Positions 35,225-44,895 of a stretch of 64,000 nt of DNA are shown one piece after another. The DNA is from Flavonifractor porci. Lineage in GTDB: Bacteria > Bacillota > Clostridia > Oscillospirales > Oscillospiraceae. The stretch is from NCBI RefSeq assembly GCF_037572415.1, contig NZ_JBBHLB010000005.1, positions 165,301 to 229,300 of the forward strand, given 5' to 3'. Each line of letters begins with the position of its first letter. Within the stretch, counting starts at the first letter, position 1. The notes below the pieces were generated by a model. That model searched no databases. It worked only from the letters and a program-made list of their open reading frames with translations, and was not told the DNA's origin. The position numbers and the translations under genes are program-made.

Positions 35225-35367
35225 GAAAAACCTCCATTCTCTTCACATACCCAGGGGACAACCCCTTTGCCAATCAGTTCATTGCTAACTATTATGGCAT
35301 AAAAATGTTACCACAATATGAATCGCTCTCGATTTTTTCATTGAAATTTTTCTTCTATAATGGACCG

Positions 35368-35400
35368 ACCCGCTGCGGCAAGGCCGGACAGCGGGTCGGA
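35368..35400 (-). terminator. Hairpin after corA
   Basis: CCGACCCGCTG...CAGCGGGTCGG stem immediately after the corA stop on the minus strand. No T run follows, so termination strength is uncertain. Confidence 0.45.
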
Positions 35401-35402
35401 AT

Positions 35403-36326
35403 TTAGAACAGGTCTTTCTTCTTCAGGATGATGCCAGTCACCAGAATCACGCCCAGAGACAGCACCAGCGGGAACCACCAGAACTGATCCAGGGGCAGAT
35501 TGGCTACATTCATACCGTAGAAGCTGAAGAAAATATTGGGGATGGTCAGCAGGATCGTGATGGAGGTCAGCACCTTCATGATCACGTTCAGGTTGTTGGA
35601 GATCACGGAGGCAAAGGCGTCCATCATGCCGGAAATAATGGAGGAATAAATATTGGCCATCTCAATAGCCTGGCGTACCTCGATAAGCACGTCCTCCAGC
35701 AGGTCATGGTCCTCTTCGTAGAGGGTAATGATGCGGCCGCGGAGGATCTTCTCCAGGGTGACCTCATTGGCTTTCAGTGAGGTATTAAAGTAAACCAGTG
35801 ACTTTTCCAGGTCCAGCAGCTGGATCAGTTCCTTGTTCCGCTGGGACTTGTAAAGCTGACGCTCCATGTAGTTGTAGATCTTGTCGATCTGCTTCAGGTA
35901 TTGCAGGAAGCGTTTAGCCACCTGAAGCAGCATATAGAGGATGAACTGGGTCCGCTTCTGGGTATCCGCATTGCGTACCAGCCCGTCCTGGAAATCCTTC
36001 AGAATAGAGGTCTCTTTCAGGCAAACGGTAATGATGTGCTTCTCAGTGACGATGATGCCCAAAGGCAGGGTGGAATACACCACCGCGTCGTCCTTCTCCA
36101 CCGAGGGAGCGTCAATGATAATGAGGGTCTGCCCCTCTTCGGTATCAATACGGGAGGTCTCTTCTTCGTCCAGCGCGGCCCGCAGGAAAGAGGGCTCCAC
36201 GCCCAGGGTTACCGCTACCGTATTCAGCTCATCCTCGCTGGGATAGGTCAGGTTGACCCAGCAGCCGTCCTGCACGGCATCCAGCTTGGTCATTTTCCCA
36301 TTGATGGTCTTGTGAATGGAAAGCAA
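35403..36326 (-). CDS. corA: CorA-family divalent cation transporter
   Basis: 307 residues. A large cytosolic alpha/beta domain and long stalk helix, then two C-terminal membrane segments with the signature YGMN (SFYGMNVANLP) in the first pore loop and a basic KKKDLF end. Transports Mg2+ or similar divalent metals as a pentamer. A long structured leader with a terminator-like stem lies upstream, consistent with metal-sensing control (inference). Confidence 0.93.
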   Translation of the reverse strand: MLSIHKTINGKMTKLDAVQDGCWVNLTYPSEDELNTVAVTLGVEPSFLRAALDEEETSRIDTEEGQTLIIIDAPSVEKDDAVVYSTLPLGIIVTEKHIITVCLKETSILKDFQDGLVRNADTQKRTQFILYMLLQVAKRFLQYLKQIDKIYNYMERQLYKSQRNKELIQLLDLEKSLVYFNTSLKANEVTLEKILRGRIITLYEEDHDLLEDVLIEVRQAIEMANIYSSIISGMMDAFASVISNNLNVIMKVLTSITILLTIPNIFFSFYGMNVANLPLDQFWWFPLVLSLGVILVTGIILKKKDLF

Positions 36327-36769
36327 TTAACTCACGCCTTTCTGGGCGCAGGGACCAAAAAGGCATAAAAATCCCCGCACACCTATTGTCTCGCCGATCC
36401 GCTCCACTTATACCAACGGACCGAAAAAGGGCACAGGCGTGCGGGCGCTCCCGGTCATGCCGGTCAAACGCCGATCCAATACGCCGTGCCAGTTGTGTTG
36501 CATTCTCGACTCAGAGGGTCACCGCTCACGGCGCATATCACTCCCTTATGACATAATCTGTCTTTCCAAAACCAGCCGACCAATGTCGCTGGTCCTTGAA
36601 TCGGTCTTTATTATATGCTACTTTCAGCTGAATTGCAAGCCTGCACTCTTGCCGCCTCTCCTTTTCTTCCACAATAACGCCCAGCTCCAGACAAATTCCT
36701 TCCTCCAAAATACATTGCTGGACGTCCCGTCCATTCAGCACAGATGGCCAGCTTATATGATTCTGTCCT
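36327..36769 (-). promoter_or_regulatory. Long leader of corA with terminator-like stem
   Basis: 440 nt without a gene. A 10-of-11 paired stem (36374-36384/36435-36445) encloses a branched ~50-nt insert and is followed on the minus strand by ATTTTTATG and a further T-rich tract, before the corA start. The region upstream (36450-36540) is GC-rich with several small stems. It looks like an attenuating riboregulator; I could not match the M-box or NiCo consensus. Confidence 0.45.
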
Positions 36770-37456
36770 TTATGGAACTACAAAGCGGTAGCCCAGTCCA
36801 CGGACCGTCTGGATATATTGGGGCTTGGATGGGTTTTCTTCGATCTTTGCGCGGATTCGGTTGATATAAACCATAATGGCATTTTCGTCAATGATAGCCG
36901 ACCCCCATACCAGGTCGTAGATCATATCCTTGGAAAAAATATGATTCACATTGTCCATAAACAGCTTGATCATGGCGTTTTCCTTGGAGGAGAGAACCAC
37001 CTCTTCTCCGTTTTTATAGAAACGGAGCGTGCTGGTATTATACTGAAAGGGGCCGGCGGTAATGATCTGATCCGCTCCGGGCAGATTCCCCCGGCTGCGG
37101 CGGATCAGCGCTTTTACCTTTGCTGCAAGGGTAACCGGATTGAGGGGTTTTGTGATATAGTCGTCTGCACCAATATCCAGACCATAGAGGGTATCATAAT
37201 CCTCTTTGCGTCCGCTGACGATCATAATGGGGATCTTGCCTCCGTTGCGCCGGATATGCTGGATCACCTGAAACCCATCCATACCGGACAGATTGATATC
37301 CAGCAAAAGCAGGTCGTACTTTTTCTTTGCCAGCATCTCAAGGCACTGTTCCCCGGAATCGGCGGTATCCGCCTGAATGCCGTTGCTGCTGATCACTTTA
37401 TACAGCATGGTAAGAACAGCTCTGTCGTCATCAACAATGAGTACAAGATCCGCCAA
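36770..37456 (-). CDS. OmpR/PhoB-type response regulator
   Basis: 228 residues from a TTG start at 37456 (ADLVLIVDDDRAVL), with a GGGGG site about 8 nt upstream; the longer frame overlaps the divergent kinase gene and is rejected. Receiver domain with acidic pocket DDD and phospho-acceptor D53 in LLLLDINLSGMDG, K in ITKPLNP; C-terminal winged helix (IRAKIEENPSKPQYIQTVRGLGYRF). Divergent from the histidine kinase at 37544, its likely partner. Confidence 0.9.
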   Translation of the reverse strand: MADLVLIVDDDRAVLTMLYKVISSNGIQADTADSGEQCLEMLAKKKYDLLLLDINLSGMDGFQVIQHIRRNGGKIPIMIVSGRKEDYDTLYGLDIGADDYITKPLNPVTLAAKVKALIRRSRGNLPGADQIITAGPFQYNTSTLRFYKNGEEVVLSSKENAMIKLFMDNVNHIFSKDMIYDLVWGSAIIDENAIMVYINRIRAKIEENPSKPQYIQTVRGLGYRFVVP

Positions 37457-37543
37457 GGTGCATCCCCCTTTACACAGCTTGCTTCTTCCAGTATGATATC
37501 CAGTATAAAAGACGAGTATATGTTTGGCAAGGGGAGAATTTAC

Positions 37544-39301
37544 TTGAAACCGCCCATCAAACTGGAGCGCAAATTCCTGATGATTATATTGCTGGCTTTC
37601 GCCCTCATATTTGCCGGAATTTTTATGGTATTTCGTGTTTTCCACCAATACGAAAATATGATGATCCAAAACGAAGACCGGCAGCTTTTGGGGTTGTCCC
37701 GCTCGGTGGACCGCAGTATCACCAGCTATATTCAGCAATTTTCCCGGGATCTGAAGCACACGCTGCAGCGCGACGGACTGGAAGAGGCGGAGACTGCTTA
37801 TCGGAACACTGGAAGCATGGAAGAAATTGCTTTGCAAATCGAGGCAACCATCCTTTCAGAGCATCCCTTGACATACGACATCCTGTGTATCGACAACGGA
37901 ACCATTCTTTACTCCTCCCGCGGAAAAACAGACTATGTGTTTCCGCCAAATGCCGGTCTGGAGGGAGACGTCGATATCCGCCCCTGCGTCGATGCGTCAG
38001 GAACGATCTACCTCTCCTTCCAGAAAAGCATCCAAAGCGATCTGCGATACGCCGTACTGATCGAGCTTACGGAATTTTATCAGGCTGTGGCGGGAAATCT
38101 GATCGTCGGTACCCAAGACCGTATTCTGCTTCTGGACGCAGGGGGACACACACTCTTATATCAAACGGAAGAAGGCCCCGCGGCCTCACTTGTCCAGAAT
38201 GATCGGGAGGGCGTGATCGATCAGGACGAGTTAAATGCGCTTCTGAACTGCCAAAGCCGCGGGGAAGATGTATCTCTTTTCTACCAGGCTCAGACCAGCA
38301 AAGATGCAAAAGCTTATACGGCGCGCATGGCAGCCATTCCGGCCGCCGGAAACAATGGTGTGTTTGCAGTGGGGGCCTCCCTCAATTATGAAACCATCAA
38401 ACGTCCCATCCATATGTCCGCCATACGGCTTGCCGCCTACAGCAGCATGATCATACTCGGAATTTTACTGTTGGCTGGCTCCATCCTGCTGGTAGCCCGG
38501 CGCAATGCGCGGACCCAGCAGGAAGTGATCATGCTGCGGGAACAAAATCTCGCCCTGGAGGCGGTCACAAAAAAGTCCCAGGCTCTGGCCCACCATCAGC
38601 GGCTGGAGATCATTGGCACCCTGACCTCCAGCATTGCCCATGAATTCAACAACCTTCTGACCCCCATTATGGGTTACTCCATTCTGGTTCTGGAAAAACT
38701 GCCGCCTGACGCCGAAGAGACCTATGACAATGTACTGGAAATTTACGAGGCTTCCAGAAAGGCAAAGACCATTATCTCCCGCCTCTCAGACCTCTCCCGC
38801 AAAAATACCCCCCTCACTTTTCAGTATGTCTCGCCGGATGATCTGGTGCTGCGTGTTCTGGAGATCGCCGCGCCGGCGAAACCGCCCAAGGTACAGGTCA
38901 GCAGCAAGCTTCAGTGCCGGCACCTCTGGGTGCACGGCAATGAGATCCAGCTGTCCCAAATGCTGCTCAACCTGATTTTGAACGCTTACCAGGCCATGGA
39001 GACAGACGGCGGGACCCTTACCGCCACAACTGAACAGGAGGATGACTGGATCTGCTTCCATGTGGCCGATACAGGCCCGGGAATCGCCCCCTCGCTGCTG
39101 GAAACGATCTTTGAGCCCTTCTTTACCACCAAGGAACGAGGAAAAGGAACCGGGCTGGGTCTGGCCATTGTGCAGCAGGTCGTAGAGGAACACCACGGTA
39201 CTGTCTGCGTCCACAGCGAATTGGGACAGGGAACCACATTCACCGTTCGTCTGCCCCTCCCCGCCCAGGAGGATGGACACAGCCATAACAGCATATCATA
39301 A
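37544..39301 (+). CDS. Membrane sensor histidine kinase
   Basis: About 585 residues from a TTG at 37544 with AAGGGGAG 7 nt upstream (ATG 37520 is possible). First membrane segment FLMIILLAFALIFAGIFMVF, an extracytoplasmic sensor of ~260 residues, second segment IILGILLLAGSILLVARR near 310. Phospho-acceptor H366 in SSIAHEFNNLLTPIMGY, an NtrB-like H box. ATPase boxes NLILNAYQAM, DTGPGIAP and FFTTKERGKGTGLGLA. Divergent from its response regulator; placed next to the Rnf-like module, which it may control. Confidence 0.9.
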   Translation: MKPPIKLERKFLMIILLAFALIFAGIFMVFRVFHQYENMMIQNEDRQLLGLSRSVDRSITSYIQQFSRDLKHTLQRDGLEEAETAYRNTGSMEEIALQIEATILSEHPLTYDILCIDNGTILYSSRGKTDYVFPPNAGLEGDVDIRPCVDASGTIYLSFQKSIQSDLRYAVLIELTEFYQAVAGNLIVGTQDRILLLDAGGHTLLYQTEEGPAASLVQNDREGVIDQDELNALLNCQSRGEDVSLFYQAQTSKDAKAYTARMAAIPAAGNNGVFAVGASLNYETIKRPIHMSAIRLAAYSSMIILGILLLAGSILLVARRNARTQQEVIMLREQNLALEAVTKKSQALAHHQRLEIIGTLTSSIAHEFNNLLTPIMGYSILVLEKLPPDAEETYDNVLEIYEASRKAKTIISRLSDLSRKNTPLTFQYVSPDDLVLRVLEIAAPAKPPKVQVSSKLQCRHLWVHGNEIQLSQMLLNLILNAYQAMETDGGTLTATTEQEDDWICFHVADTGPGIAPSLLETIFEPFFTTKERGKGTGLGLAIVQQVVEEHHGTVCVHSELGQGTTFTVRLPLPAQEDGHSHNSIS

Positions 39302-39304
39302 GCA

Positions 39305-39346
39305 AGAGGATGGATGTTTTTCCGTTGGGAAGCATCCATCCTCTTT
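39305..39346 (+). terminator. Histidine kinase terminator
   Basis: 13-bp perfect inverted repeat (39305-39317/39334-39346) just after the stop codon; the 3' flank is T-rich (CTTTCCTT). Confidence 0.7.
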
Positions 39347-39440
39347 CCTTAACAAATATTAAGGGTACAGTAATTCCCCATTAAGCAGGGATTGTTATAA
39401 TTTTGACAAACTCATTCTTGTCACGAAGTGGAGCAGTCAG

Positions 39441-39926
39441 ATGATTATAACGATCGCACGAAAGTACGGCAGCGGCGGCCGGGAGATCGGCCAGCGGCTG
39501 GCCAAACATCTGGATATTCCCTACTACAACGTGGACGCCCTGCCCCACACACAAACCGGGGACTGGCGGGAAGAGATCCTTCTGCTGGCCGATACCGGTC
39601 CATGCGTCATGGTGGGTTTTTGCGCCGACCATGCACTGGCTGGGCGGGAAGGCCTCATGCGTATCTTTATCCACTGTGACATGGAGCATCGCCTCCAGCG
39701 GATCATGGCGGAGCATCACCTCTCCAGAGAACAGGCCCAGCGCGAGGCCCTCTATCAGGACCGGGAGCGGTCCCGGCTGTACGGATTCTACACCGGAGAA
39801 AAATGGGCCAATCTGGACCGGTACGATCTGACGGTCAACAGCAGCCTTTTGGGGACAGCCGGTACCGTGGAATTGCTGGGCCAGTTTGTGGCGCTGAATG
39901 TCATGCGTAAACGCAGAGGCCAGTGA
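39441..39926 (+). CDS. Cytidylate-kinase-like family protein (short form)
   Basis: 161 residues. P-loop TIARKYGSGGREIGQRLAKHL is intact, then CVMVGFCADHALAG replaces the usual IVGRCADY motif. The central region is ~35 residues shorter than in the paralogue at 29224. It begins a plus-strand series leading into the DUF1622, lipoprotein, ApbE and Rnf genes, with little spacing. The shortened middle and altered GRCAD motif suggest a specialised or regulatory paralogue (inference). Confidence 0.8.
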   Translation: MIITIARKYGSGGREIGQRLAKHLDIPYYNVDALPHTQTGDWREEILLLADTGPCVMVGFCADHALAGREGLMRIFIHCDMEHRLQRIMAEHHLSREQAQREALYQDRERSRLYGFYTGEKWANLDRYDLTVNSSLLGTAGTVELLGQFVALNVMRKRRGQ

Positions 39927-39927
39927 A

Positions 39928-40095
39928 ATGAGAGAAACACGCAAAACAGTTCGACCGGCTCTGTGCCGGGATGATGTTCCGGCCGTATGCCTGGTTCCCA
40001 TCGCCGCGGCCCACCAGACCGGTCAGGACCTGATCGCGGCGCAGCTGCCCTTGGTATCAAACATGGAGGTTTCCTATGCTGGAGAATTTGATTGA
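39928..40095 (+). CDS. Doubtful 55-codon ORF between kinase-like and DUF1622 genes
   Basis: ATG one base after the preceding stop; encodes a basic N-terminus (MRETRKTVRPALCRDDV) and overlaps the next gene by 20 nt. No family recognised. It could be real through translational coupling or simply spacer. Confidence 0.25.
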   Translation: MRETRKTVRPALCRDDVPAVCLVPIAAAHQTGQDLIAAQLPLVSNMEVSYAGEFD

Positions 40096-40405
40096 AACCG
40101 CACTGCCCACCATCATCGCAATTCTGGAGATCATGGGCATCTTCGTAGTGGTCGTCTCGGCCACCGGCGCGTTTATCCGTTACCTGAAAGGGCTTATCAC
40201 CCACTCCGGGTCAGACGTCAAGTTTGCCCTGGCCAACGGGCTGGCCATCAGTCTGGAATTCAAAATGGCCGCCGAGATCTTGAAAACCGTCCTGGTGCAT
40301 GAGCTCAATGAGCTGATGGTATTGGGGGCGGTCATCCTTTTGCGTGCGCTGTTATCATTTCTCATTCACTTTGAAATGAAGCAGATACATCACACCGAAT
40401 CATAA
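40076..40405 (+). CDS. DUF1622 family membrane protein
   Basis: 109 residues with three hydrophobic segments (AILEIMGIFVVVVSATGAFI, a central amphipathic region, VLGAVILLRALLSFLIHF) and the conserved KFALANGLAISLEFKMAAEILKT. GGAGGTTT site before ATG. Found in many anaerobes; role unknown. Sits 18 nt before the lipoprotein of the Rnf-like module. Confidence 0.85.
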   Translation: MLENLIETALPTIIAILEIMGIFVVVVSATGAFIRYLKGLITHSGSDVKFALANGLAISLEFKMAAEILKTVLVHELNELMVLGAVILLRALLSFLIHFEMKQIHHTES

Positions 40406-40422
40406 TTCAGGAGGTACCACAA

Positions 40423-41496
40423 ATGAAGAAACTGCTTGCACTGATCCTGTCCGGTACGCTGACCATGGGCGCACTGTCCGCCTGCGGCAGCACGGCGGTG
40501 GTGGCTGTCCCCCAGCCTGAGGAATCTGCGCCCGCCGTCACCGAACCGGTTCCGGAACACACGCAAGGTACATCGGATGCCGCGGTCAAAACCGGCCTCT
40601 ATCTGGGCACCAGCTTGTCCAGCAGCAAAAATGCCGCCGACGGCGAGGATGGATACAGCCAGGCCAACGTCGAACTGGTGGCGGTCACTGTGACCGACGA
40701 AGGGGTCATCGACTCCTGCGTGATCGACTCCATCCAGGCAAAGGCCTCCTTTGACGCCACCGGAACCCTGACTGCCGACCTGACCGCCCAGGTGCCCTCC
40801 AAAAACGAGCTGGGCAGCAATTACGGTATGGGCCAGGTCAGTTCCATCGGCAAGGAGTGGAACGAACAGGTTCAGGCTCTGGCCGATTACGTAGAGGGCA
40901 AGACGGTGGAGGAGATCAAGGGCATCGCCGTGACCGAGGAGGGCAAGGCCTCCGACGCGGATCTGGCCGCCTCCGTTACCGTCTCCATCGCCGGCTATCT
41001 GGACGCCATTGAGCAGGCGGTTTCCAACGCCACTCATCTTGGCGCCATGCAGGGAGATCGTCTGGTTCTGACCACCTCCACCAACATTGCCAACAGCAAG
41101 AGCGCCACCGCTGAGGAGCCCGGCCAGGTCCAGACCTCCGCCACTGTGGCCGCCGTTACCCTGAGCGGCGACGTGATCACCAGCTGCTACATCGACGCTG
41201 TCCAGGCCAATGTGGACTTTGATGCTGCCGGCGTGATCACCACCGACCTGACCGCGGCGCCGCCCACCAAAAATGAGCTGGGCGACAACTACGGCATGGG
41301 CCAGATCAGCCCCATCGGCAAGGAATGGAATGAGCAGGTGGCTGCCTTCTGCGCGTATGTGACCGGCAAGACCCTGAACCAGGTGGCGGGGATCGCCGTG
41401 ACCGAAAAGGGCGCTGCCGCCGACGCAGACCTGGCCGCCTCGGTCACCATCGCCATCGGGGAGTTCCAGGCCCTGATTGCAAAAGCCGCCGCCTGA
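40423..41496 (+). CDS. Two-repeat lipoprotein of the Rnf-like module
   Basis: 357 residues. Signal with lipobox LSAC (Cys about residue 21), a Pro/Glu linker, then two homologous domains (~55-205 and ~210-357). Both contain KNELG.NYGMGQ.S.IGKEWNEQV, G.AVTE.G.A.DADLAASVT.(S/A)I and a DS/TSCYIDA.QA core. Domain pairs like this occur beside Rnf and ApbE genes; an extracytoplasmic electron-carrier or electron-acceptor role is plausible, but no clear covalent-FMN motif is visible. Strong AGGAGG site; first of a tight run ending at 45873. Confidence 0.8.
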   Translation: MKKLLALILSGTLTMGALSACGSTAVVAVPQPEESAPAVTEPVPEHTQGTSDAAVKTGLYLGTSLSSSKNAADGEDGYSQANVELVAVTVTDEGVIDSCVIDSIQAKASFDATGTLTADLTAQVPSKNELGSNYGMGQVSSIGKEWNEQVQALADYVEGKTVEEIKGIAVTEEGKASDADLAASVTVSIAGYLDAIEQAVSNATHLGAMQGDRLVLTTSTNIANSKSATAEEPGQVQTSATVAAVTLSGDVITSCYIDAVQANVDFDAAGVITTDLTAAPPTKNELGDNYGMGQISPIGKEWNEQVAAFCAYVTGKTLNQVAGIAVTEKGAAADADLAASVTIAIGEFQALIAKAAA

Positions 41497-41550
41497 GTTT
41501 TTCTTCAGGCAGCAGCTTGATACCCCTGTCATTTGGAAAGTAGAGGTTAT

Positions 41551-42585
41551 ATGAAGCGAACGGCCACTTTGATCCTCCTGCTGGTTCTGCTCTGCGGGTG
41601 CGCAGCAGCCCCCGCAAAGTCTGACGACACTGGACTGAACCGCTATGAGGCCACATTTCTGACCCTGTTTGATACCGTCACCACCATCGTGGGATATGCC
41701 GAAACCGAGGAGGCCTTTACCGACACGGCCCAGGCCTTCCATGATGAACTGCTGGAATATCATCAGCTCTATGACATTTACAACGAGTACGAGGGAATCA
41801 ACAACATCAAGACCATCAACGATCACGGCTGGGAACACCCCATCAAGGTGGATCAGCGGATCATTGACCTGCTGTTGTTCAGCAAGGAGCTGTATACCCA
41901 GACAGAAGGCAGGGTCAACATCGCCATGGGCAGCGTACTCCGCCTGTGGCATGATGCCCGGGAAACCGGCATAGCCGACCCCAGCCGGGCGGCACTGCCG
42001 GACCAGGCTGCCCTGGAACAGGCCGCAGCCCACACGGATCTCGACAGCATCCAGATCGACGTGGAAAAACGCACCGTTTTCCTGTCTGACCCGGAGGTCA
42101 AACTGGATGTTGGCGCCATTGCCAAAGGCTATGCGGTGGAGCAGGTCTGCCGGAACACCCCCTCTGGATTGCTCATCAGCGTGGGCGGAAATGTCTGTCC
42201 CACCGGCCCAAAGCCGGAAAGCGGCCATCCGTGGGTGGTGGGCATTCAGGCCCCGGAAGATCCGGATCAATATCTCCATACCATCTATGTGGAAGATGTC
42301 TCTGTGGTCACCAGCGGAGATTATCAGCGGTATTTTACCGTGGACGGCGTTCCATACCACCATATCATAGATCCTGACACCAACTATCCTGCCGGTCACT
42401 GGCGCTCGGTCACCATTCTGTGTCGGGATTCCGGTGTGGCGGACGCCCTCTCCACCGCCCTTTTTACCCTGCCCCAGAAGGCGGGACAGGCCCTGCTGGA
42501 CGCCTTCCAGGCAGAGGCCATGTGGGTGCGTCAGGACGGAACCATCCTGTACAGCCCCGGATTTCAGGCGTATATCCGCGTATAG
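41551..42585 (+). CDS. apbE: FAD:protein FMN transferase ApbE
   Basis: Lipoprotein that attaches FMN covalently to threonines of RnfG/RnfD-type proteins outside the membrane. 344 residues from ATG 41551 (GAGGTTAT site). Lipobox LLCGC; conserved FDTVTTIVGY, VNIAMGSVLRLWHDAR, VKLDVGAIAKGYAVEQV and HHIIDPDTNYPA motifs. Lies directly before rnfC, rnfD and rnfG, whose flavin sites are its expected substrates. Confidence 0.95.
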   Translation: MKRTATLILLLVLLCGCAAAPAKSDDTGLNRYEATFLTLFDTVTTIVGYAETEEAFTDTAQAFHDELLEYHQLYDIYNEYEGINNIKTINDHGWEHPIKVDQRIIDLLLFSKELYTQTEGRVNIAMGSVLRLWHDARETGIADPSRAALPDQAALEQAAAHTDLDSIQIDVEKRTVFLSDPEVKLDVGAIAKGYAVEQVCRNTPSGLLISVGGNVCPTGPKPESGHPWVVGIQAPEDPDQYLHTIYVEDVSVVTSGDYQRYFTVDGVPYHHIIDPDTNYPAGHWRSVTILCRDSGVADALSTALFTLPQKAGQALLDAFQAEAMWVRQDGTILYSPGFQAYIRV

Positions 42586-42616
42586 CCAAAGCGCTCATAT
42601 CATCGAGGTGGAAAGA

Positions 42617-43924
42617 ATGAGAAAATTGTTTTGGGGTGGTATCCACCCAGAGGGACATAAAGCTCTCTCCCGGGGTGCATCCCCCATTCCCGCACCCCTG
42701 CCGGCGCAGGTCGTCCTGCCCATGGTCCAGCATATCGGCGCAGCCTGCACCCCTGTGGTCAAAGTCGGCGATCAGGTCAAAATGGGACAAAAGATCGGCG
42801 ACGGGGAAGGGATCTGCGCCCCCATCCATGCCTCTGTCTCAGGCAAAGTGGTGGCTGTGGAGCCCCGTCCCCACCCCGGCGGCAGCGAAGCGCTGTCCGT
42901 GGTGATCGAAAATGACTACACAGATACACCGGACGACACCTTAAAGCCCCATCTGGCCCACCATGACCTCTCCGGAGAAGAGATCCTCCGCATCATCCGG
43001 GATGCAGGCATCGTGGGCATGGGCGGCGCCGCATTCCCCACAGACGTGAAGGCCTTCTCCGCACTGGGCCAGGTGGACTATGTGATCATCAATGCCTGTG
43101 AGTGCGAGCCGTATATTACGGCGGACGATACCCTCATCTGTACTTATCCCGAGCAGGTGATCCGGGGAACGGAGACCCTGATTCATACCCTCACACCCAA
43201 GCATACGGTGATCGCCATTGAGGACAACAAGCAGGAGGCCATCCGCATTCTGAGGGACGCCCTGCCCAAGGACTCATCCATCGAATTGCGGGTACTGCCC
43301 ACCCGCTACCCCCAGGGCGCCGAGAAGCAGCTGATCCAGGCCGTAACCAGCCGGCAGGTCCCTCCGGGCAAGCTGCCCGCCGCCGTGGGCTGCGCCGTGT
43401 TCAACGCAGCCACCGCTGCCGCCGTCTATCAGGCGGTATACGAGGGCAAGCCGGTCACCCGCCGCATTGTGACGGTCACCGGCGACGGAGCTGTGGCGCC
43501 CAAGAATATGATTTTCCGCATTGGTGCCACCTTCGGTCAGGCCATTGACGCTGCCGGCGGCATGGCGGAGGACACCCAAAAAGTGCTGTCCGGCGGTCCT
43601 ATGATGGGCCTTGCCCAAAAGGACCTGGCCGTGCCGGTTCTGAAGGGCACCAACGCCATTCTGTGCCTGAAAGCCACAGTTCCCCAGACCAAAACCCAGA
43701 CCTGCATCCGCTGCGCCAAGTGCGTGTCCGTTTGCCCCATGCACCTGCAGCCGCTGTACCTGTACCGCTTTGAACAGGCCGGGAACTGGAAGGAACTTGA
43801 GAAGCTGCATTTGACGGACTGTATCGAGTGCGGAAGCTGCAGCTACACCTGCCCGGCACAGCTCCCGCTGGTGGAGCGGTTCCGTGCGGGCAAACAGCAG
43901 CTGAAGGAGGCAAAGAAAGCATGA
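42617..43924 (+). CDS. rnfC: Electron transport complex subunit RnfC
   Basis: 435 residues. N-terminal RnfC barrel-type domain (GGIHPEGHKALS), an NADH/FMN-binding region (GIVGMGGAAFPTDVK, INACECEPYITADD), a SLBB-like segment and two C-terminal 4Fe-4S motifs (CIRCAKCVSVCP, CIECGSCSYTCP). Start ATG 42617 with GAGGTGG. The stop overlaps the rnfD start (ATGA). Confidence 0.95.
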   Translation: MRKLFWGGIHPEGHKALSRGASPIPAPLPAQVVLPMVQHIGAACTPVVKVGDQVKMGQKIGDGEGICAPIHASVSGKVVAVEPRPHPGGSEALSVVIENDYTDTPDDTLKPHLAHHDLSGEEILRIIRDAGIVGMGGAAFPTDVKAFSALGQVDYVIINACECEPYITADDTLICTYPEQVIRGTETLIHTLTPKHTVIAIEDNKQEAIRILRDALPKDSSIELRVLPTRYPQGAEKQLIQAVTSRQVPPGKLPAAVGCAVFNAATAAAVYQAVYEGKPVTRRIVTVTGDGAVAPKNMIFRIGATFGQAIDAAGGMAEDTQKVLSGGPMMGLAQKDLAVPVLKGTNAILCLKATVPQTKTQTCIRCAKCVSVCPMHLQPLYLYRFEQAGNWKELEKLHLTDCIECGSCSYTCPAQLPLVERFRAGKQQLKEAKKA

Positions 43925-44895
43925 AACTGCTTGTAACATCCTCTCCCCACATTCACAGCGGGTCCCGTACCAGCCGTCTGATGGGCGCGGTGCTGATCGC
44001 GCTGATTCCCGCCCTTGTGGCCGGTGTGTGGTTCTTTGGTATCAGAGCCCTGGTCCTTACCGCGGTCACTGTGCTGGCCTGCCTGCTCTCCGAGTGGCTC
44101 TACCGCATGGTCACCCGGCAGAGCAACACCCTGCCGGACCTGTCCGCAGCGGTGACCGGCGTTCTGCTGGCTATGACCCTCCCCGCCTCCGCCCCCTACT
44201 GGCTGGCGGCTCTGGGCGGTGTCTTTGCCATTGTGGTGGTCAAGGGGCTGATCGGCGGTCTGGGACAGAACATCTTTAACCCTGCCCTGGCTGCCCGGGC
44301 TTTCCTGGTCCTGTTCTGGCCCAGCTGGATGGTCCGCTATGCGGCGCCTGGTACCGCCCTGGACCCGCTGTCGGTCTCAGTGGACATCGTATCCTCCGCC
44401 ACTCCTCTGCACCATATGCAGATGCCCGCGCTGCCTACGGAGTCCCTGCTGGATGTATTTCTGGGAAATATGGGCGGCTGTATCGGCGAGGTGTCCGCCC
44501 TGGCCCTGCTGCTGGGCGGCGGATACCTGCTGCTCCGTAAGGTGATCTCCTGGCGCATTCCGGCGGCCTACCTGGGCGCTGTGGCACTGCTTACCCTGAT
44601 CTTCTCCAAAGGCCAGGATCCCGTCCTGTGGATGCTCTACAGCCTGATGGGCGGCGGCGTGCTGCTGGGCGCCTTCTTTATGGCCACGGACTATGCCACC
44701 TCCCCTGTTACCCCCAAGGGCCAGCTGATCTACGGCGTGGGATGCGGCGTACTCACCGTCTGCTTCCGCTGCTACGGACTTTTCCCGGAAGGGGTCACCT
44801 ATGCCATCCTGCTGATGAACGCCTGTGCCTGGAGCCTGGACCGGCTCACACCCCCCAAGCGCTTTGGCACTGTGAAAGGAGGCGGCGTACAGTGA
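43921..44895 (+). CDS. rnfD: Electron transport complex subunit RnfD
   Basis: 324 residues, about nine or ten membrane segments. Covalent-FMN site SSATPLHH in the middle (family pattern SGATPL; the first residues are altered but Thr is kept). Conserved GGLGQNIFNPALAARAFL and FMATDYATSPVTPKGQL. Start and stop overlap neighbours by 4 nt on each side, implying translational coupling. Confidence 0.94.
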   Translation: MKLLVTSSPHIHSGSRTSRLMGAVLIALIPALVAGVWFFGIRALVLTAVTVLACLLSEWLYRMVTRQSNTLPDLSAAVTGVLLAMTLPASAPYWLAALGGVFAIVVVKGLIGGLGQNIFNPALAARAFLVLFWPSWMVRYAAPGTALDPLSVSVDIVSSATPLHHMQMPALPTESLLDVFLGNMGGCIGEVSALALLLGGGYLLLRKVISWRIPAAYLGAVALLTLIFSKGQDPVLWMLYSLMGGGVLLGAFFMATDYATSPVTPKGQLIYGVGCGVLTVCFRCYGLFPEGVTYAILLMNACAWSLDRLTPPKRFGTVKGGGVQ

